Shown one piece after another: positions 42,275 through 50,972 of a stretch of DNA of 64,000 bases. Numbering within the stretch: the first letter of the stretch is position 1; every line of letters begins with the position of its first letter. Source of the stretch: Aureliella helgolandensis (lineage in GTDB: Bacteria > Planctomycetota > Planctomycetia > Pirellulales > Pirellulaceae); the NCBI RefSeq assembly GCF_007752135.1, contig NZ_CP036298.1:7060501-7124500 (forward strand), given 5' to 3'. Both the position numbers and the translations under genes were made by a program. The notes under the pieces are model-generated. The model had not been told where the DNA came from and searched no databases. It saw only the letters and a list, made by a program, of their open reading frames with translations.

Positions 42275-42544
42275 ATGCCAAGGATGTTGGCACTCGGCGT
42301 TTTATTCTGCTTTACCGCTGGCTGCGCTAGTCGTCCTGGCTGGGGTTGGGGCGGCATGCAAGGCACTACCGACCGTCAAAAGGCGCGGGCCGTGATTCAC
42401 GACCCCTACCCACTCAACGACATCGGTCCCGAAGTAATCGGGGGGCGTCCACGAGAGTTCTACACGCCACAAGCCGAGGCACATCGCACTCACAATGTAG
42501 ATGCGACATTCCCTCAATCCTTCGGCTTTCCGCCGCCCAACTAA
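42275..42544 (+). CDS. Small lipoprotein of unknown function
   Basis: An 89-residue exported lipoprotein. ATG at 42275 has AGAGGA eight bases upstream. MPRMLALGVLFCFTAGCASR is a short signal peptide with lipobox FTAGC. The mature protein (about 72 residues) is rich in Gly, Pro, Arg and Trp and has no known motif; it includes GWGWGGMQG and a PYPLNDIGPEVIGG segment. Insertion sequence IS-B entered right after the Asn codon so that its target duplication CTAAG contains this gene's TAA stop; the protein is therefore unaltered. I do not recognise the family. Confidence 0.72.
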   Translation: MPRMLALGVLFCFTAGCASRPGWGWGGMQGTTDRQKARAVIHDPYPLNDIGPEVIGGRPREFYTPQAEAHRTHNVDATFPQSFGFPPPN

Positions 42545-42545
42545 G

Positions 42546-42566
42546 TTCGACTTTCGCACTTTTAAG
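42546..42566. repeat. IS-B left terminal inverted repeat
   Basis: A 21-base repeat beginning TTCGACTTTCGCACTT and ending TTAAG; it is identical to the complement of 43964-43984. Confidence 0.95.
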
Positions 42567-42657
42567 CCCTTTGCTAGCAAATGGTTGTGAAGAAAGTGGC
42601 CCCCGGGTTGCAGGCTTTCGCCTGTGTTAACTAACCCAAACAAGGAGGCCACTTTCA

Positions 42658-43968
42658 ATGGACATTACAACATCTTTCATGCCACTTCTGCAAGTCTTTA
42701 CTGCCGCGATGACTGAGCCAACCGCACAGTCCTTCAAGCAATTCGTCGCAGGATGGATCTTCGCACCTCGCAGGAATATCACTGGGGCGCTTCGAGCGAT
42801 TGATCCCACCAAACATCACAGCGCCTATCACCGTATCTTTGCCGGAGCGAGGTGGTCAATCGACCAAGTGGGACTGGCAATGTTCGATCTCGTCGTCAAG
42901 CTCACCGATCAGCAACATTGCTATCTTGTCGGCGACGATACCCTGATTCACAAGACAGGCTTGAAAATCTACGGCACAGGGATGCACCGGGATGCCAGCC
43001 AAAGTTCCAGTGGCTTCACGTCGTTTCGCTGGGGCCACTGCTGGGTCGTACTGTGTGTCTTAGTCCCTTCACGAAAAGATCCGACGCGAAAGTACGCGAT
43101 CCCGGTTTTGATGAGGCTCTATCTGAACACCAAGACCAACAAAAAGCTACGTCGCAAGCATCGCAAGAAGACCGACTTAATGCTCGAGATGATCCAACTG
43201 TTGACCCAGCATGCGGGCGAGAAATCCCTGCATTTCCTGGGTGACTCAGCTTACACCGGTGGTCGCATGCTGGAGCAAATCCCCAGCGGCATGCACGTCA
43301 CCGGTCGCATTGGCAAAGACGCCAGACTCTGTGAAGGTCCACGACCCAAGAAACCCGGGCGAGGCCGTCCACCACGACGTGGACCGGTGCTGCCCAAGCC
43401 GACCGAGATGTTAGCGACCAAGGGACTTCGTCGCACCACGATCAACCTGTACAGCCAATCGAGCTTTCATGTTCGGATCACGTCGGTGGTCTGCCGGTTG
43501 TACCTTGCCCCTGAACGAGAAGTCAAAGTGGTCGCGGTGGAGCACCTTCGCGGCGGGCGGGGAATCGAAGTTTTCTACAGCACCGATGTCAACTTGAGCG
43601 AAGAAGAAATCTTGCAGCGGTTCTCTTTTCGTTGGCCGGTCGAGACGACGTTCCAAGAAGCCAAGGGTCACCTCGGTCTGGGCGAACCGCAGAACCGAGT
43701 CCGCGCAGCGGTTCGCCGCACGACGCCATCAATGTTCTATCTGTATGGTCTGATTGTGTTGTGGCACGAACACGTCCGGCCAGAGCCTGGTCCATTCATA
43801 CGAATGTGGCGTGGCAAACGCCATGCATCGTTCGCGGATATGCTCGCGACGCTGCGTCGCGATTCAGTCGAGGAAACACGACAATCTATTTTCTCAGCCG
43901 GGCGTTTACCGCCAGCGGCTCAGAAATTAATCAAGCCCCTGGAAGTTCTGCTGTCACTCGCAGCTTAA
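42658..43968 (+). CDS. Transposase of IS-B (IS4-type DDE)
   Basis: A 436-residue DDE transposase. The ATG at 42658 has AAGGAGG nine bases upstream. Catalytic acids are readable: Asp in YLVGDDTLIHKTG, Asp in HFLGDSAYTGG, and Glu in the C-terminal YREK-like block RWPVETTFQEAKGHLGLG, where Arg-x3-Glu-x6-Lys spacing matches the IS4 group. The middle contains a basic Pro/Arg/Gly loop (GPRPKKPGRGRPPRRGP). No disruption is visible. It is the only gene in IS-B and its stop lies in the right terminal repeat. Confidence 0.93.
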   Translation: MDITTSFMPLLQVFTAAMTEPTAQSFKQFVAGWIFAPRRNITGALRAIDPTKHHSAYHRIFAGARWSIDQVGLAMFDLVVKLTDQQHCYLVGDDTLIHKTGLKIYGTGMHRDASQSSSGFTSFRWGHCWVVLCVLVPSRKDPTRKYAIPVLMRLYLNTKTNKKLRRKHRKKTDLMLEMIQLLTQHAGEKSLHFLGDSAYTGGRMLEQIPSGMHVTGRIGKDARLCEGPRPKKPGRGRPPRRGPVLPKPTEMLATKGLRRTTINLYSQSSFHVRITSVVCRLYLAPEREVKVVAVEHLRGGRGIEVFYSTDVNLSEEEILQRFSFRWPVETTFQEAKGHLGLGEPQNRVRAAVRRTTPSMFYLYGLIVLWHEHVRPEPGPFIRMWRGKRHASFADMLATLRRDSVEETRQSIFSAGRLPPAAQKLIKPLEVLLSLAA

Positions 43969-43984
43969 AAGTGCGAAAGTCGAA
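43964..43984. repeat. IS-B right terminal inverted repeat
   Basis: It overlaps the transposase stop codon: the TAA at 43966-43968 is the third to fifth base of this repeat. Exact inverse of 42546-42566. Confidence 0.95.
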
Positions 43985-43990
43985 CTAAGG

Positions 43991-44096
43991 ACCGTCCGAA
44001 CAATTATTGGCGGATAGTCGCCGAACCGCTCCGCCGGTTCGTTCGGGAAAATGCAGACCGGCGGAGCGATCTGGCGACACTTATTGTTCCGACGGT
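43991..44096. repeat. 106-base palindromic, MITE-like element
   Basis: Outer arms ACCGTCCGAACAAT and the complement of ATTGTTCCGACGGT match at 13 of 14 positions; further in, GTCGCC and CGCTCCGCCGGT pair with their complements in the right half. The middle has no gene. The element starts two bases after the IS-B duplication and, before IS-B arrived, would have followed the lipoprotein stop codon almost directly. Non-autonomous transposon, or large hairpin ending or stabilising that mRNA, are both possible. Confidence 0.65.
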
Positions 44097-44131
44097 GCTA
44101 ACTGCCGCCCAGTGTCACGCGTCCCCCCAAA

Positions 44132-44180
44132 TGGCAACCCGCGACTTCCTACACGGTGCAAGTCTTACGGTGCAAGTCTT
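44132..44180. repeat. Repeat fragment and 14-base tandem duplication at the metG 3' end
   Basis: Contains GGCAACCCGCGACTTCC, a fragment of the dispersed intergenic repeat, then ACGGTGCAAGTCTT twice (44153-44166 and 44167-44180). The second copy reaches into the metG stop codon (44179-44181). Confidence 0.6.
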
Positions 44181-46251
44181 AGTGCACGCGTTGGCCGGGC
44201 TTCGCTCCCGAGTCAGGCGAGAGTAAGAAGACTTCGGCTCCTCCCCCGCCTGCTGCTGCGACCATCCCTTCGCTCAGGCCGAATTTCATCTGGCGCGGTG
44301 CCAAATTCGCTACGCAAATCACCAACCGCCCCACTAGCGACTCCGGCTCATAGGCCGCCTTGATGCCAGCAAAGACGGTTTTCTGCTCATCCCCGCCCAA
44401 CCCTAGCGTCAGCTTCAATAGCTTGCGCGCGTCGGGCACTTGTTCTGCTGTCAAAATTCTCGCAACTCGCAGATCAATCTTCACAAAGTCATCGATCGTA
44501 CAAGTCTCGGCCAGCGGTTCTGCCGCCAAGGCATCTCCCGAGTCGTTCCACAGATCGGACGCTGGAACGCCTGCCACGTCGGCTGGAGCTGCGGGGGTTG
44601 CTTCTTCTTTACTATCGTCGATCATCGCTTCAATATCCTCTCGCTTTACGCGGGTGAGCATATGCTCAAACTTACCAATGGAAATACCAGTGAGTGGTTG
44701 CTGACTCTGACTCCAAGCAGTGATCTCGTCCCCCAACAACTGTCCACATTGCTCCGCTAGGCGAGGCAGCACGGGCGCCAGGTAAACAGCTAGCTGCCGG
44801 AACAGATTCAGCGCTACGGTGCAGACATTCTGCAATTCTTGTTGCCGCTCGGGATCTTTCGCGAGCACCCAGGGCTGCGCATTTTCAACATAGGGATTGG
44901 CCCGATCGGCCAATTCCATAGTCAAGCGCATCGCCCTCGCAAAATCACATGCCTCATAGGCCTCAGCAATCGCCTCCCCAGCCGCTGCCGCCTCAGCAAA
45001 CAAGCCGCCATCCTCGGGATAGCGTTCTGCCAGCCCGGTCTTGGCTGCAAACTTGGCTGTCCGACTCGCCAAATTGACGACCTTGCCGACCATATCGGCA
45101 TTCACCTTGGTGGCAAATTCTTCCAAGTTCAAGTCGAGATCATCGAGGCGAGGCCCAAGCTTGCTGGCGAAGTAGTACCGCAAATATGCCGGATCGAGAT
45201 GCTTGAGGTACGTCTCTGCCTTGATGAACGTCCCCTTGGACTTGCTCATCTTTTCCCCGCCTACATTCAAAAACCCATGAATGTGGACCTTCGTCGGCAG
45301 ACTAAAGCCAGCCGTCTTGAGCATTCCAGGCCAAAACAACGTATGAAAGTAGGTGATGTCCTTGCCAATAAAATGATGCACTTCGGTTTCGGGGCTCTGC
45401 CACCAGGCGGACAATTCCTCCCCATGGCGTTTGCACCACTGCCACGTACTCGCGATATAGCCTATCGGAGCGTCAAACCAGACATACCAGTAGTTGCCGG
45501 GTGCATCGGGAATCTCAAAACCAAAATACGGGGCAGGGCGGGAGATATCCCAGTCGCGAAGCGGGTCGCACAGGAAATGCCCCTTCAGGTAATTCGCCAC
45601 CTCTCGCTGCAAGTGCTCACCACTCTGCGTCCATTCCTCCAGGAAGGAGTGCAGTTGCTCCAACTCTACGAACAGGTGCAGGGCACTGCGAACCTCCGGC
45701 GTCGCCCCCGAGAGCGTACTGACCGGGTCGATCAAATCGGCGGGCGAGTAGGTCGCTCCACACTTGTCACAATTATCCCCATACTGGTCTTTGGCAGCAC
45801 ACTTCGGACAGGTGCCTCTCACAAAGCGGTCGGCCAAGAACGTTCCGGCGACGGGATCAAACAGCTGGTCCACCTCGCGTTCAACGATCAACCCCGACTG
45901 CCGCAGGGCGGACCAAATCTGCTTCCCCAACTCATAGTTCTCGGGCGAGTTGGTGCTACCGTAATTATCAAAAGCCACCTGGAAGCCAGCAAAATCTCGC
46001 TCATGCGCGGCCTGAGTTTCGGCGATCAACGCTTCTTCACTACGTTGCTCAGCTCGAGCTCGGAGCATAATGGCGGTACCGTGCGTGTCATCGGCGCACA
46101 CGAAAACACAGCGATGGCCACGCAACTTCTGGAAGCGCACCCAAATATCCGTTTGGATATACTCCACCAAGTGCCCAATATGAATCGGGCCGTTCGCATA
46201 GGGGAGCGCCGCCGTCACCAATATTTTTCGTGTTTTCGTGACCAACTTCAC
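44179..46251 (-). CDS. metG: Methionyl-tRNA synthetase
   Basis: A 690-residue class I aminoacyl-tRNA synthetase charging tRNA-Met. The HIGH motif is in [15 protein letters not shown] near residue 20; a zinc knuckle is in [17 protein letters not shown] near residue 143; KMSKSKG near residue 340 is the second active-site signature; the anticodon-binding helices follow. After a Pro/Ala-rich linker (about residues 560-590) is a C-terminal OB-fold tRNA-binding domain ([19 protein letters not shown] and [10 protein letters not shown]-type region), as in dimeric MetG proteins. Start: GTG at 46251, with AAAGGA only two bases upstream; TTG at 46245 has better spacing to the same site, so the true start is one of these two. 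Confidence 0.96.
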   Translation of the reverse strand: MKLVTKTRKILVTAALPYANGPIHIGHLVEYIQTDIWVRFQKLRGHRCVFVCADDTHGTAIMLRARAEQRSEEALIAETQAAHERDFAGFQVAFDNYGSTNSPENYELGKQIWSALRQSGLIVEREVDQLFDPVAGTFLADRFVRGTCPKCAAKDQYGDNCDKCGATYSPADLIDPVSTLSGATPEVRSALHLFVELEQLHSFLEEWTQSGEHLQREVANYLKGHFLCDPLRDWDISRPAPYFGFEIPDAPGNYWYVWFDAPIGYIASTWQWCKRHGEELSAWWQSPETEVHHFIGKDITYFHTLFWPGMLKTAGFSLPTKVHIHGFLNVGGEKMSKSKGTFIKAETYLKHLDPAYLRYYFASKLGPRLDDLDLNLEEFATKVNADMVGKVVNLASRTAKFAAKTGLAERYPEDGGLFAEAAAAGEAIAEAYEACDFARAMRLTMELADRANPYVENAQPWVLAKDPERQQELQNVCTVALNLFRQLAVYLAPVLPRLAEQCGQLLGDEITAWSQSQQPLTGISIGKFEHMLTRVKREDIEAMIDDSKEEATPAAPADVAGVPASDLWNDSGDALAAEPLAETCTIDDFVKIDLRVARILTAEQVPDARKLLKLTLGLGGDEQKTVFAGIKAAYEPESLVGRLVICVANLAPRQMKFGLSEGMVAAAGGGGAEVFLLSPDSGAKPGQRVH

Positions 46252-46958
46252 ATTCCTTTAAACAATGCACTCACACCACCAGCGGCCAGCCGATCCGCTG
46301 GCAACATATCGATCTAGTCTTAGCCGGTCCACCGGTCCCACCGAGCGGCTGGCCCAGCAGCTTGCAAAAATCACCACCACCGCCTTCGCAAGGCTCCCCA
46401 ACGCCCTCCGCCGCGCAAGCAACTCGGAAGCAGGTGCACCGGCCGTGCGAGGCCTTCCGATTCCCCTCAAGAAATCGACTAGTCAACCTGCGCCGCGAGC
46501 AGCCACGCGAGCAAACGCCCCCCACAGGAACTGCAAGCACCAGCATTCGGCCGCCGGACAGGCATCCTGCCAACGAACGCGTGCCACTCTTTCGCGGCCT
46601 TCTCGGCAGCGATTCTTCTAGCCGCGGACGGTGATAGGGCGGGATTGTATCACCTACCACCCAAAAATTGAGCCCCATTGTAGAAGTGGCCCAACGAAAC
46701 TGCCCCACAACTCCCCCAACTTGAAAACTTGCCTCAAGTCTGCAATTTGCCCTATCCAAGAACGACAACTTCCGGCACTATAAGGTGTCCGAGCCCTTAG
46801 CGAAAAGTAGGATGTGGGAATCACCCAGCTCTACCTCTTAAGACGATAAGAGGCAGCAGGAACGTTAGGTTCCTGAGTAAATGCGCTAAAACCAGCCAAT
46901 TCAAATACAATGTCAACACGGCTGCCCCAACTAGGCAGCAAGTCGCGGAGAGTAACAG
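46252..46958. other. Divergent region between metG and rplS, 707 bases
   Basis: No gene: open frames here are short or antisense in style. It has a hairpin CCAGCGG / CCGCTGG at 46279-46301, an inverted repeat GGTGATA / TATCACC near 46629-46654, and the two-hairpin rplS leader at 46834-46875. It should hold promoters for both genes. Confidence 0.5.
46834..46875 (+). promoter_or_regulatory. Putative rplS mRNA leader with two hairpins
   Basis: Two adjacent perfect 7-base stems: CCTCTTA-AGACGA-TAAGAGG (46834-46853) and CAGGAAC-GTTAG-GTTCCTG (46857-46875), some 85 bases before the rplS start. Other phyla have L19-binding leader RNAs; this one is a candidate for the same sort of feedback control, by position and structure only. 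Confidence 0.45.
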
Positions 46959-47309
46959 ATGAGCCAGAAGATTATGGCCATGGTCGAACAGGCCGCCATG
47001 AAGACTGAAGTTCCACAATTTGACATTGGGGACACAGTCGATGTTCACACTAAGATCCAAGAAGGCAACAAGGAACGCATCCAAGTCTTCTCGGGTGTCG
47101 TTATCGCACGCAACGGTAGCGGAACGCGTTCCATGTTCGTCGTCCGCCGGATCGTAGCTGGCGAAGGTGTCGAGCGTAAGTTCCCGGTCCACTCGCCTCG
47201 CATTGAACGAATCGAAGTCAAGCGCCGCAGCGTGGTTCGTCGCGCCAAGCTCTACTTCCTACGCGAACGCAGTGGCAAGGCGGTTCGCCTCAAAGAACGC
47301 CGCATCTAG
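46959..47309 (+). CDS. rplS: Large-subunit ribosomal protein L19
   Basis: A 116-residue protein at the interface of the 50S and 30S subunits. The family blocks are plain: FDIGDTVDVHTKIQEGNKERIQVFSG near residue 22, GTRSMFVVRRIVAGEGVERKFP in the middle and RIERIEVKRRSVVRRAKLYFLRERSGK at the C-terminal end. It has its own leader and terminator here, apart from the rpsP-rimM-trmD genes it joins in many bacteria. It is followed by yraN, a neighbour often found next to rplS in other bacteria. Confidence 0.97.
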   Translation: MSQKIMAMVEQAAMKTEVPQFDIGDTVDVHTKIQEGNKERIQVFSGVVIARNGSGTRSMFVVRRIVAGEGVERKFPVHSPRIERIEVKRRSVVRRAKLYFLRERSGKAVRLKERRI

Positions 47310-47410
47310 TTCCCTTGGCTCCCTAGCCAGGCAGCCCCAGTTGCCGCCTAGCTCCCAGGAACAGAGGTATTGTGGGTCGAGCCCATGCTCCCTTCGATAA
47401 AAAAATCATT

Positions 47411-47446
47411 CGGTCAGTGCCTTCGTGGCACTGGCCGTTTTTTTTG
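47411..47446 (+). terminator. Intrinsic terminator after rplS
   Basis: CGGTCAGTGCC at 47411-47421 pairs with GGCACTGGCCG at 47427-47437 (11 pairs, one G-T), loop TTCGT, followed by nine T. It lies 100 bases after the rplS stop and only four bases before the yraN start codon. Confidence 0.93.
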
Positions 47447-47450
47447 GACC

Positions 47451-47897
47451 ATGGGCAAAACGCTGCGAGCAGCGATGCCTTGGCCAACCAGCAATGCTCC
47501 CCCAAACAACCAACCATCCGACCTCGGCCCGGCTGGCGAACGCTTAGCGGCACGCTTCCTGCAAAAGCAGGGCTACCGCATTCTAGAACGCAGCCATCGT
47601 CAGCGCCTCGGGGAGATCGATCTAATCGCTCTGGATGGTCAGACAATCGTATTCGTCGAAGTCAAAACGCGCAGCTCCTCCCTCGGCGCCGATCCGTCGG
47701 AAGCCGTCGACCTCCGCAAGCAAACCAAGCTAACCCGAGCTGCTTTGGTCTACCTCAAGAAACGAAATCTGCTTGAAACACCAGCTCGCTTCGACGTGGT
47801 CTCCATCGTCTGGCCCCACCCCACTCGGGGGCAGCCCAGGCTTCGGCACTTCCCCAATGCCTTCGAAGCAACCGGGCGCGGACAAATGTTCAGCTAG
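47451..47897 (+). CDS. yraN: YraN/UPF0102 family predicted nuclease-fold protein
   Basis: A 148-residue protein of the restriction-nuclease-like fold. The metal-site blocks are seen: GPAGERLAARFLQKQGY (Glu), RLGEIDLIALDG (Glu and Asp), and FVEVKTRSS (Glu-x-Lys). DNA processing or Holliday-junction roles have been proposed for the family. The start at 47451 gives a short unconserved lead before the core; ATG at 47475 is also possible. Both lie almost on the rplS terminator, so this gene is expressed either by read-through or from a promoter within the terminator region. It is convergent with the oxidoreductase gene. Confidence 0.88.
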   Translation: MGKTLRAAMPWPTSNAPPNNQPSDLGPAGERLAARFLQKQGYRILERSHRQRLGEIDLIALDGQTIVFVEVKTRSSSLGADPSEAVDLRKQTKLTRAALVYLKKRNLLETPARFDVVSIVWPHPTRGQPRLRHFPNAFEATGRGQMFS

Positions 47898-47930
47898 CAC
47901 CAGGCTCCGGCCAGCCCACTAACAAGGAGC

Positions 47931-49283
47931 TCACACCTTGTCGACCGTCGGATGCACCCAAGGCTCACGGTAGGGACGCGACAACTTGCGATTTGCCTCG
48001 GCATCCCCCACAACGCGATGCAGCTTCGCATCCCACTCCAGCGTCCTCTCCAGCTCCATCGACACGTTTGCCAGGATACAAGAGGACGATGAGATATGCC
48101 CCTGCTCAATATCCGCCACCGGTCGGCCGCGGCTTTCCACGGCGGCTAACCAATCAAGCATGTGCCCTCGAACGGCCGACGCAACATGCCGCTCAAGGTC
48201 CTTCTCGGTCTCATCCTCGGGATACTTGTCATACTCAAACAGAGCTTCGCCACGCAGCGCTTCGCCGCGGCCGTTGGGGATGAATTCATACTTATGCACA
48301 TCCATCTTTAGCGTCCCCCTGTCGCCGTAGATGATGCTAGCCCACGGATAATCGGGATCCGGACTAGCTCCCCAACTGCGATGGTTCCACACCACGTCCA
48401 ACCCCTCAAATTCGAACGTGGCGGTTTGCGTATCGCTGATATTAGAGCGACTGGCCTTATCCATTAGGATCCCACCACTGCTCGAAACACGCTGCGGCCA
48501 ACCCAAATCCAACATCCAGCGGGTCAGATCGAGCATGTGCACGCACATGTCCCCCACGATGCCATTGCCATACTCCATGTTTGCTCGCCATTTGCGTGGA
48601 TGCCGCAATGAACAATAGGGGAGTAGCGGGGCAGGGCCCGTCCACATTTCGTAATCGAGATTCTCGGGCGGGGGCATATCCGGCGGACTCCCCTTGGCCC
48701 GCATGTGGTAATAGCAACAAATCTCAGCGTGCCCCACATTCCCCAGCAAGCCTTCATCGATCACCCGTCGCTTCGCTTCAATTAGGTGCGGCGTGCTCCG
48801 TCGCTGCGTGCCAACCTGCACCACTCGCTCATACTTGCGCGCCGCCGCCAACATCGCGCGACTCTCCACCACATCGACTCCGGTCGGCTTCTGCACATAT
48901 ACATCCGCCCCCGACTTCACCGCTTCAATCATGGCCAACGCATGCCAATGATCCGGTGTAGCCACCAGGACCAAATCGAGGTCCTTCTCAGCCAACATTT
49001 CTCGATAGTCGTCGTACAGCCGAGGGACCTGGCCGCTGGCTTGGCGCCCCGCCACAATCTCCCCAGCCTCCAGCAGCATCTGACTGTCCACATCGCACAG
49101 CGAAACAACCTCCACCGGTGCAACTTGAATCAAGCGGAGCAAGTCAATCTTGCCATACCAACCGGTACCAATCAGCCCCACGCGTTTGACAGGCTGGTCC
49201 GCCAAAGCCGCCAAAGATTCTTTCGCGGAAGCAGCTATCCCCGCAGCGGCAGCAGAAGCCTGTAGGAAATTACGGCGTTGCAT
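47931..49283 (-). CDS. Gfo/Idh/MocA family oxidoreductase with Tat-like leader
   Basis: A 450-residue NAD(P)-dependent dehydrogenase-like protein. The start at 49283 is backed by GAGGTG five bases upstream and begins MQRRNFLQASAAAAGIAASA, a twin-arginine-type export signal, so the enzyme is probably exported folded. The Rossmann motif VGLIGTGWYGK follows directly; the family's EKP motif reads VYVQKPTGVDV, with Gln replacing Glu. The C-terminal half is the open-faced sheet domain with a PDYPWASIIYGDRGTLKM stretch. The planctomycete genomes hold many such exported members, thought to act on sugars or sugar acids. Substrate not readable. It is convergent with yraN. Confidence 0.85.
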   Translation of the reverse strand: MQRRNFLQASAAAAGIAASAKESLAALADQPVKRVGLIGTGWYGKIDLLRLIQVAPVEVVSLCDVDSQMLLEAGEIVAGRQASGQVPRLYDDYREMLAEKDLDLVLVATPDHWHALAMIEAVKSGADVYVQKPTGVDVVESRAMLAAARKYERVVQVGTQRRSTPHLIEAKRRVIDEGLLGNVGHAEICCYYHMRAKGSPPDMPPPENLDYEMWTGPAPLLPYCSLRHPRKWRANMEYGNGIVGDMCVHMLDLTRWMLDLGWPQRVSSSGGILMDKASRSNISDTQTATFEFEGLDVVWNHRSWGASPDPDYPWASIIYGDRGTLKMDVHKYEFIPNGRGEALRGEALFEYDKYPEDETEKDLERHVASAVRGHMLDWLAAVESRGRPVADIEQGHISSSSCILANVSMELERTLEWDAKLHRVVGDAEANRKLSRPYREPWVHPTVDKV

Positions 49284-49573
49284 CGAGACACCTCGTACAG
49301 AAAACAGAATAGACGACCGACGGCATGCGCCCATGCGGATACCAATCGCCGATTTGAAGCAGCTGCCAATATAGCACTTCTCCGGCGCCCCAGCGTCGAC
49401 GGCCCAATCATCGCCTATCGCTAGACAGACTCTCGCGACAGTGGCTAGCCCCACCCAAGCAACCTCACCACCAGGCTGTGACGCATCACCCCGAGGGGCA
49501 TCCGCGACGCACCCCTCTCAGCCCAGTCGCCAATCAGTAGCCAGCCCTGCTACTGGAATCCGTAGAGGGGCGG

Positions 49574-50008
49574 CTACATCTCAGCCGAGGCTAGAGCGGC
49601 CGAGCTCTCTCCTGTCGCTGCCGGCTGCGCAGCCTGCTCCGCTGAGGGCTTGGGCTGATGGCTTTGGAGGTAGCCCTCCAACACGCTTTCGATACGCGTA
49701 TTAAGCTCGTCCAATTCGTCCAGAACGCGGGTATGCCGAGCTTCCAGATCCTCCAGAAAAGCCAGCCCCTTCGCATTGCTGTCCTCGGCAAGCTCCGCTG
49801 CCTTCCGTTCAGCAATCTTCTGAGACTCGCTCTCCCCCTCCTCCTCAACGGCGACTGCTTCATCCTCCGCCGCATCCTCGACCTGGGCCAAGCTCAGCTC
49901 CACGCTGTCGAGCGATTCTTCTGCGGTAACGCCTTCAGACTCGTCCTCCGCAACTTCCGCCAACTTGAGGTTCGCGTCGCAGTTGGCTGGTATCTGCTGG
50001 TCAGTCAT
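49574..50008 (-). CDS. Acidic coiled-coil-like protein of unknown function
   Basis: A 144-residue, strongly acidic protein (many Glu and Asp in residues 15-75) with a predicted helical segment of heptad style (residues 85-115: LEARHTRVLDELDELNTRI) and a Gln/Pro/Ala-rich tail. No signal peptide or known domain. The ATG at 50008 has AAGG ten bases upstream and is better than an upstream GTG at 50032. It stands alone, 290 bases upstream of the oxidoreductase on the same strand. Composition alone does not tell a function; a small structural or chaperone-like protein is one guess. Confidence 0.55.
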   Translation of the reverse strand: MTDQQIPANCDANLKLAEVAEDESEGVTAEESLDSVELSLAQVEDAAEDEAVAVEEEGESESQKIAERKAAELAEDSNAKGLAFLEDLEARHTRVLDELDELNTRIESVLEGYLQSHQPKPSAEQAAQPAATGESSAALASAEM

Positions 50009-50130
50009 TTGTCGTAGCCTTGGCGAAAACACACATCAATGGACGAATTGCGGGCAGCTAAGAGAACTGGATGACTCCAGGCCTACGCTCACGAGAGCTG
50101 CCCCTCAAACACCACCCCCCAACCCAATGG

Positions 50131-50215
50131 GAGGCAAGGGTGATTACCGCTGCAGGACCAGCTGGGGCGGTACGATCGCGTCGAAACTAGAAACGCGTTC
50201 GCATCGACAAGCCGG
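50131..50215. repeat. Dispersed intergenic repeat, copy 6
   Basis: GGCAAGGGTGATTACCGCTG, then GCGGTACGATCGCGTCG, AAACTAGAAACGCG and ATCGACAAGCCGGCC; same order of blocks as 42013-42110. Confidence 0.6.
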
Positions 50216-50542
50216 CCGGGCCAGCCATGTTTGCGACGCACTCCTGGCAGTGCTCACACCCCTTGGGGCTGGCAACCGGGGCTGGCAACCGGACTGTCCC
50301 CGTAACACTGACCATCGAACCGACAAGGTATCGAGATCGACAATTGCTCCGAAAGTTCCGGGTGGCCCCTCTAGGCAAAATTTACAGGTTGCGCAAAATA
50401 TCGGTTCCTCGCGGAACACGGCCCGGCAGGATTGGTGAATAAGCTGCTAGATTGCTTGTAAATTGCTATCCCAAAACGCCTAGACGGGCCGAGGAAAGCC
50501 CTGTACACTGCGGGGCCACTAGTGTCATTACGCCAGAATCCC

Positions 50543-50571
50543 TCAACGCAATGACAATTTAGTGGTATAGT
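50543..50571 (+). promoter_or_regulatory. Possible rpsU promoter
   Basis: A TATAGT -10-like hexamer at 50566-50571 with a weak -35 (TCAACG at 50543-50548) 17 bases upstream. The distance to the rpsU ATG would be 175 bases. Support is by pattern only. Confidence 0.3.
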
Positions 50572-50746
50572 AGTGTGCCGCGATCACCCGCTTCGGGTCC
50601 GGTTCGCAGAGTGTCTAAGTGACGATTCGGACGATAACAGTTCGGTCCAGGCATTTTGTGCAGAGAGTCGGATCGAGTGTTTTCGGCAGACGACTTCTGT
50701 TTGTAATTTGTAGCCGCATGAAATTAAGAGGGTTTGGAGTAACTGA

Positions 50747-50944
50747 ATGGTCAAGTTGATGGTTCGCGACCGCGAAACGATTCAAGAAGCGGTCCGACGT
50801 TTCCGAAAACTAGTAGAGCGAAGTGGCATTAAGAAAGAGATGCGTCGCCGCGAGTATTACGAAAAGCCAAGTGAAGTGAAGCGTCGCAGCCGACTTCGAG
50901 CAGAGCGTCGCGCACGCCGCACCCGTCAACTGTCCGCTACCTAG
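50747..50944 (+). CDS. rpsU: Small-subunit ribosomal protein S21
   Basis: A 65-residue, very basic protein of the 30S platform, near the mRNA exit site. It begins [20 protein letters not shown] and ends in an Arg-rich tail ([16 protein letters not shown]), as expected for S21. GGAG lies seven bases upstream of the ATG. It is 52 bases upstream of a tRNA-Val gene in the same direction, and no strong terminator separates them, so they may share a transcript. No dnaG or rpoD follows, unlike Proteobacteria. Confidence 0.96.
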   Translation: MVKLMVRDRETIQEAVRRFRKLVERSGIKKEMRRREYYEKPSEVKRRSRLRAERRARRTRQLSAT

Positions 50945-50972
50945 AAGTAGCCGACCCGAACAAAACAACTCC

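Larger units (their letters stand above)
42546..43984 (+). mobile_element. Complete insertion sequence IS-B (IS4-group)
   Basis: A 1,439-base element with perfect 21-base terminal inverted repeats (42546-42566 and 43964-43984) and a 5-base direct duplication, CTAAG, at 42541-42545 and 43985-43989. It carries one intact transposase gene. Identical ends and intact gene mark a recent, potentially active insertion. Confidence 0.95.
50009..50746. other. Divergent non-coding region, 738 bases
   Basis: Between the acidic protein and rpsU. Holds a copy of the dispersed intergenic repeat (50131-50215), a doubled GGGGCTGGCAACCGG (50266-50295), and, at its right, the rpsU promoter and leader. Open frames of up to 157 codons have no protein character and I call none. 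Confidence 0.5.

Noticed and set aside
44839-46317. A 492-codon open frame on the plus strand opposite metG
   Set aside because: It is antisense to clear metG motifs, has no family blocks, and has the composition of complementary-strand reading in G/C-rich DNA.
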